In this document: one piece after another, positions 63,215 through 64,000 of the stretch | Layout of the letters: every line of letters begins with the position of its first letter | Numbering within the stretch: position 1 is the stretch's first letter | Assembly: GCA_963576725.1 (NCBI GenBank) | Contig: OY755244.1 | Span: 79,111,620 to 79,175,619, forward strand | DNA: 64,000 bases | DNA from: Azorinus chamasolen | Taxonomy: Eukaryota; Mollusca; Bivalvia; Cardiida; Solecurtidae | Reading direction: 5' to 3' | Program-made: the position numbers and the translations under genes | Notes under the pieces: generated by a model | What the model saw: only the letters and a program-made list of their open reading frames with translations | The model's database searches: none | What the model was told of the DNA's origin: nothing

Positions 63215-63406
63215 TTAACACTTTACTCCATGAATATTCATGAAGAAATAATGGCACTGTGGATATCAATTGAATTATTTTTTATAATGGCATATGGCTC
63301 AGGCAGAAACTGTAGAATTATATCTATATTATACCATAAGCCAACAGAGATGGGTCTACTCTGTTTTCAAATATGTAAAAGTGTGTATTTATTGAGTAAA
63401 GGGTTA
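63215..63406 (+). mobile_element. TT-D MITE, hairpin lost
   Basis: TTAACACTTTACTCCATG ... GAGTAAAGGGTTAT. AACTGTAGAATTATATC kept. The hairpin is reduced to CCAACAGAGATGGGTCTACTC, as in 6557-6760. Confidence 0.8.
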
Positions 63407-63539
63407 TATGATCATCGACATGGAATAGACGAACAATACAAGAAAAGGATGTCGACACGACATCAAACCGGGGTTTCCATCACTGTGTGCAAAGCTCGTT
63501 ATCTAACACCCCTACTTATCATGTATAGTCTTGGCTAAG

Positions 63540-63902
63540 TCTATGTCTTGCGTTGGGAGACCACAAAATAATTTGATAAAAATCTAAAATAAGAGATGCA
63601 CAATGGCATTATATGCGGAACATTCTTTCAAAGATACATAAATTGAATACCCAAACTCCATGTGCTATTATGGCTAAGTCCATGTTTTGTTATAGAACAT
63701 CACGAAGCATTACATAAGGAACATTACTGTCAAAGTTGTACTACCTATGTAGGAGTTGCACTACTTTCTGTTAAGGTTTCATCGAAATCCGACCACCCAT
63801 GTAGGAGGAATTGCGCTTACAAGAATGGATGGACTAACTAACTAACGGATGGACGGACAGAGGTAAACCAGTATGCCCCCTACTTCGTAGCGGGGGTATA
63901 CA
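63540..63902 (+). mobile_element. Satellite-bearing element 4, 3' part
   Basis: Ends with GGATGGACTAACTAACTAAC, GGATGGACGGACAG and the hairpin ATGCCCCCTAC-TTC-GTAGCGGGGGTAT (63873-63899). AGGAGGAATTGCGCTTACAAG before it resembles GAGGAGTTGCACTTACAAG at the window end, so units of the array or a second element continue beyond 64000. Confidence 0.65.
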
Positions 63903-64000
63903 AATCCCTGAAAATATGCACATCTACATATTGTATCATTGCTACATACAAGGTATTATGAAATTCAGTTGAACAGTTTGAGAGGAGTTGCACTTACAAG
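63903..64000 (+). repeat. Start of a further unit running off the window
   Basis: Last bases GAGAGGAGTTGCACTTACAAG match the unit end at about 63810-63830 with a few changes, which indicates a related repeat cut by the window end. Confidence 0.5.

Overview
This is eukaryotic, intergenic-type DNA. I find no intact host gene, no rRNA or canonical tRNA, no CRISPR and no bacterial-style operon. Nearly all open frames are short and lie inside repeats. A bivalve mollusc genome is the best guess (moderate confidence, from recall of repeat style). Support comes from the 145-bp CTTTGACCTAGTGACCTC-type array, the 160-bp arrays ending in (GACG)n plus a CCCC/GGGG hairpin, the 'acaagagggccat...' repeat, and LINE coding remnants with the tract YGELGR near the C terminus. 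I cannot name the species.

The window is dominated by short non-autonomous DNA transposons (MITEs), about 70 copies or fragments in several families that I give working labels. TT-A, TT-B, TT-D, TT-E, TT-E2, TT-F, TT-G and TT-Q are flanked by TTAA. All but TT-Q have ends TTAACCC...GGGTTAA, as expected for piggyBac-type integration. TA-C (subtypes C1, C2, C3) is flanked by TA and begins CAGTAAAACC or CAGTAGAACC, like pogo/Tigger relatives. Most copies carry a long, nearly perfect central palindrome. The same 14-bp core, GCTCCTATAGGAGC (GCTCCTGCAGGAGC in TT-A), occurs in families whose ends are unrelated. Copies abut each other with shared TTAA junctions and are nested up to three deep, and many insertions lie inside the palindromes of older copies.

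Layout. 1-1.9 kb: a TIR element holding two tRNA-like segments, with an inverted second copy at 57.6-58.3 kb. 2-11 kb: MITEs, a tRNA-like segment, an 80-bp exact direct repeat and a 138-bp palindrome. 11.3-13.1 kb: a MITE inside a MITE, the inner one split by a 1.3-kb satellite element. 14.1-15.3 kb: a second satellite element interrupted by a SINE-like insertion with an 11-bp target duplication. 15.5-18.2 kb: MITE clusters. 18.2-25.0 kb: a forward LINE apparently split inside its endonuclease domain by two decayed reverse-strand LINEs. 25.0-28 kb: LINE 3' regions and interspersed repeats. 30.5-31.7 kb: a decayed retroelement gag-like fossil on the minus strand. 32-36 kb: MITEs. 36.4-38.1 kb: an ATGG-rich satellite split by a LINE 3' end. 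38.1-39.95 kb: a foldback-type element with about 50-bp inverted ends. 40-52.5 kb: dense MITE stacks. 52.5-53.5 kb: tandem 300-bp units. 54.0-56.2 kb: a third satellite element. 56.3-63.4 kb: more MITEs. 63.5-64 kb: a fourth satellite-type element running off the end.

No gene cooperation can be inferred. The organising principle is transposons using other transposons as targets.
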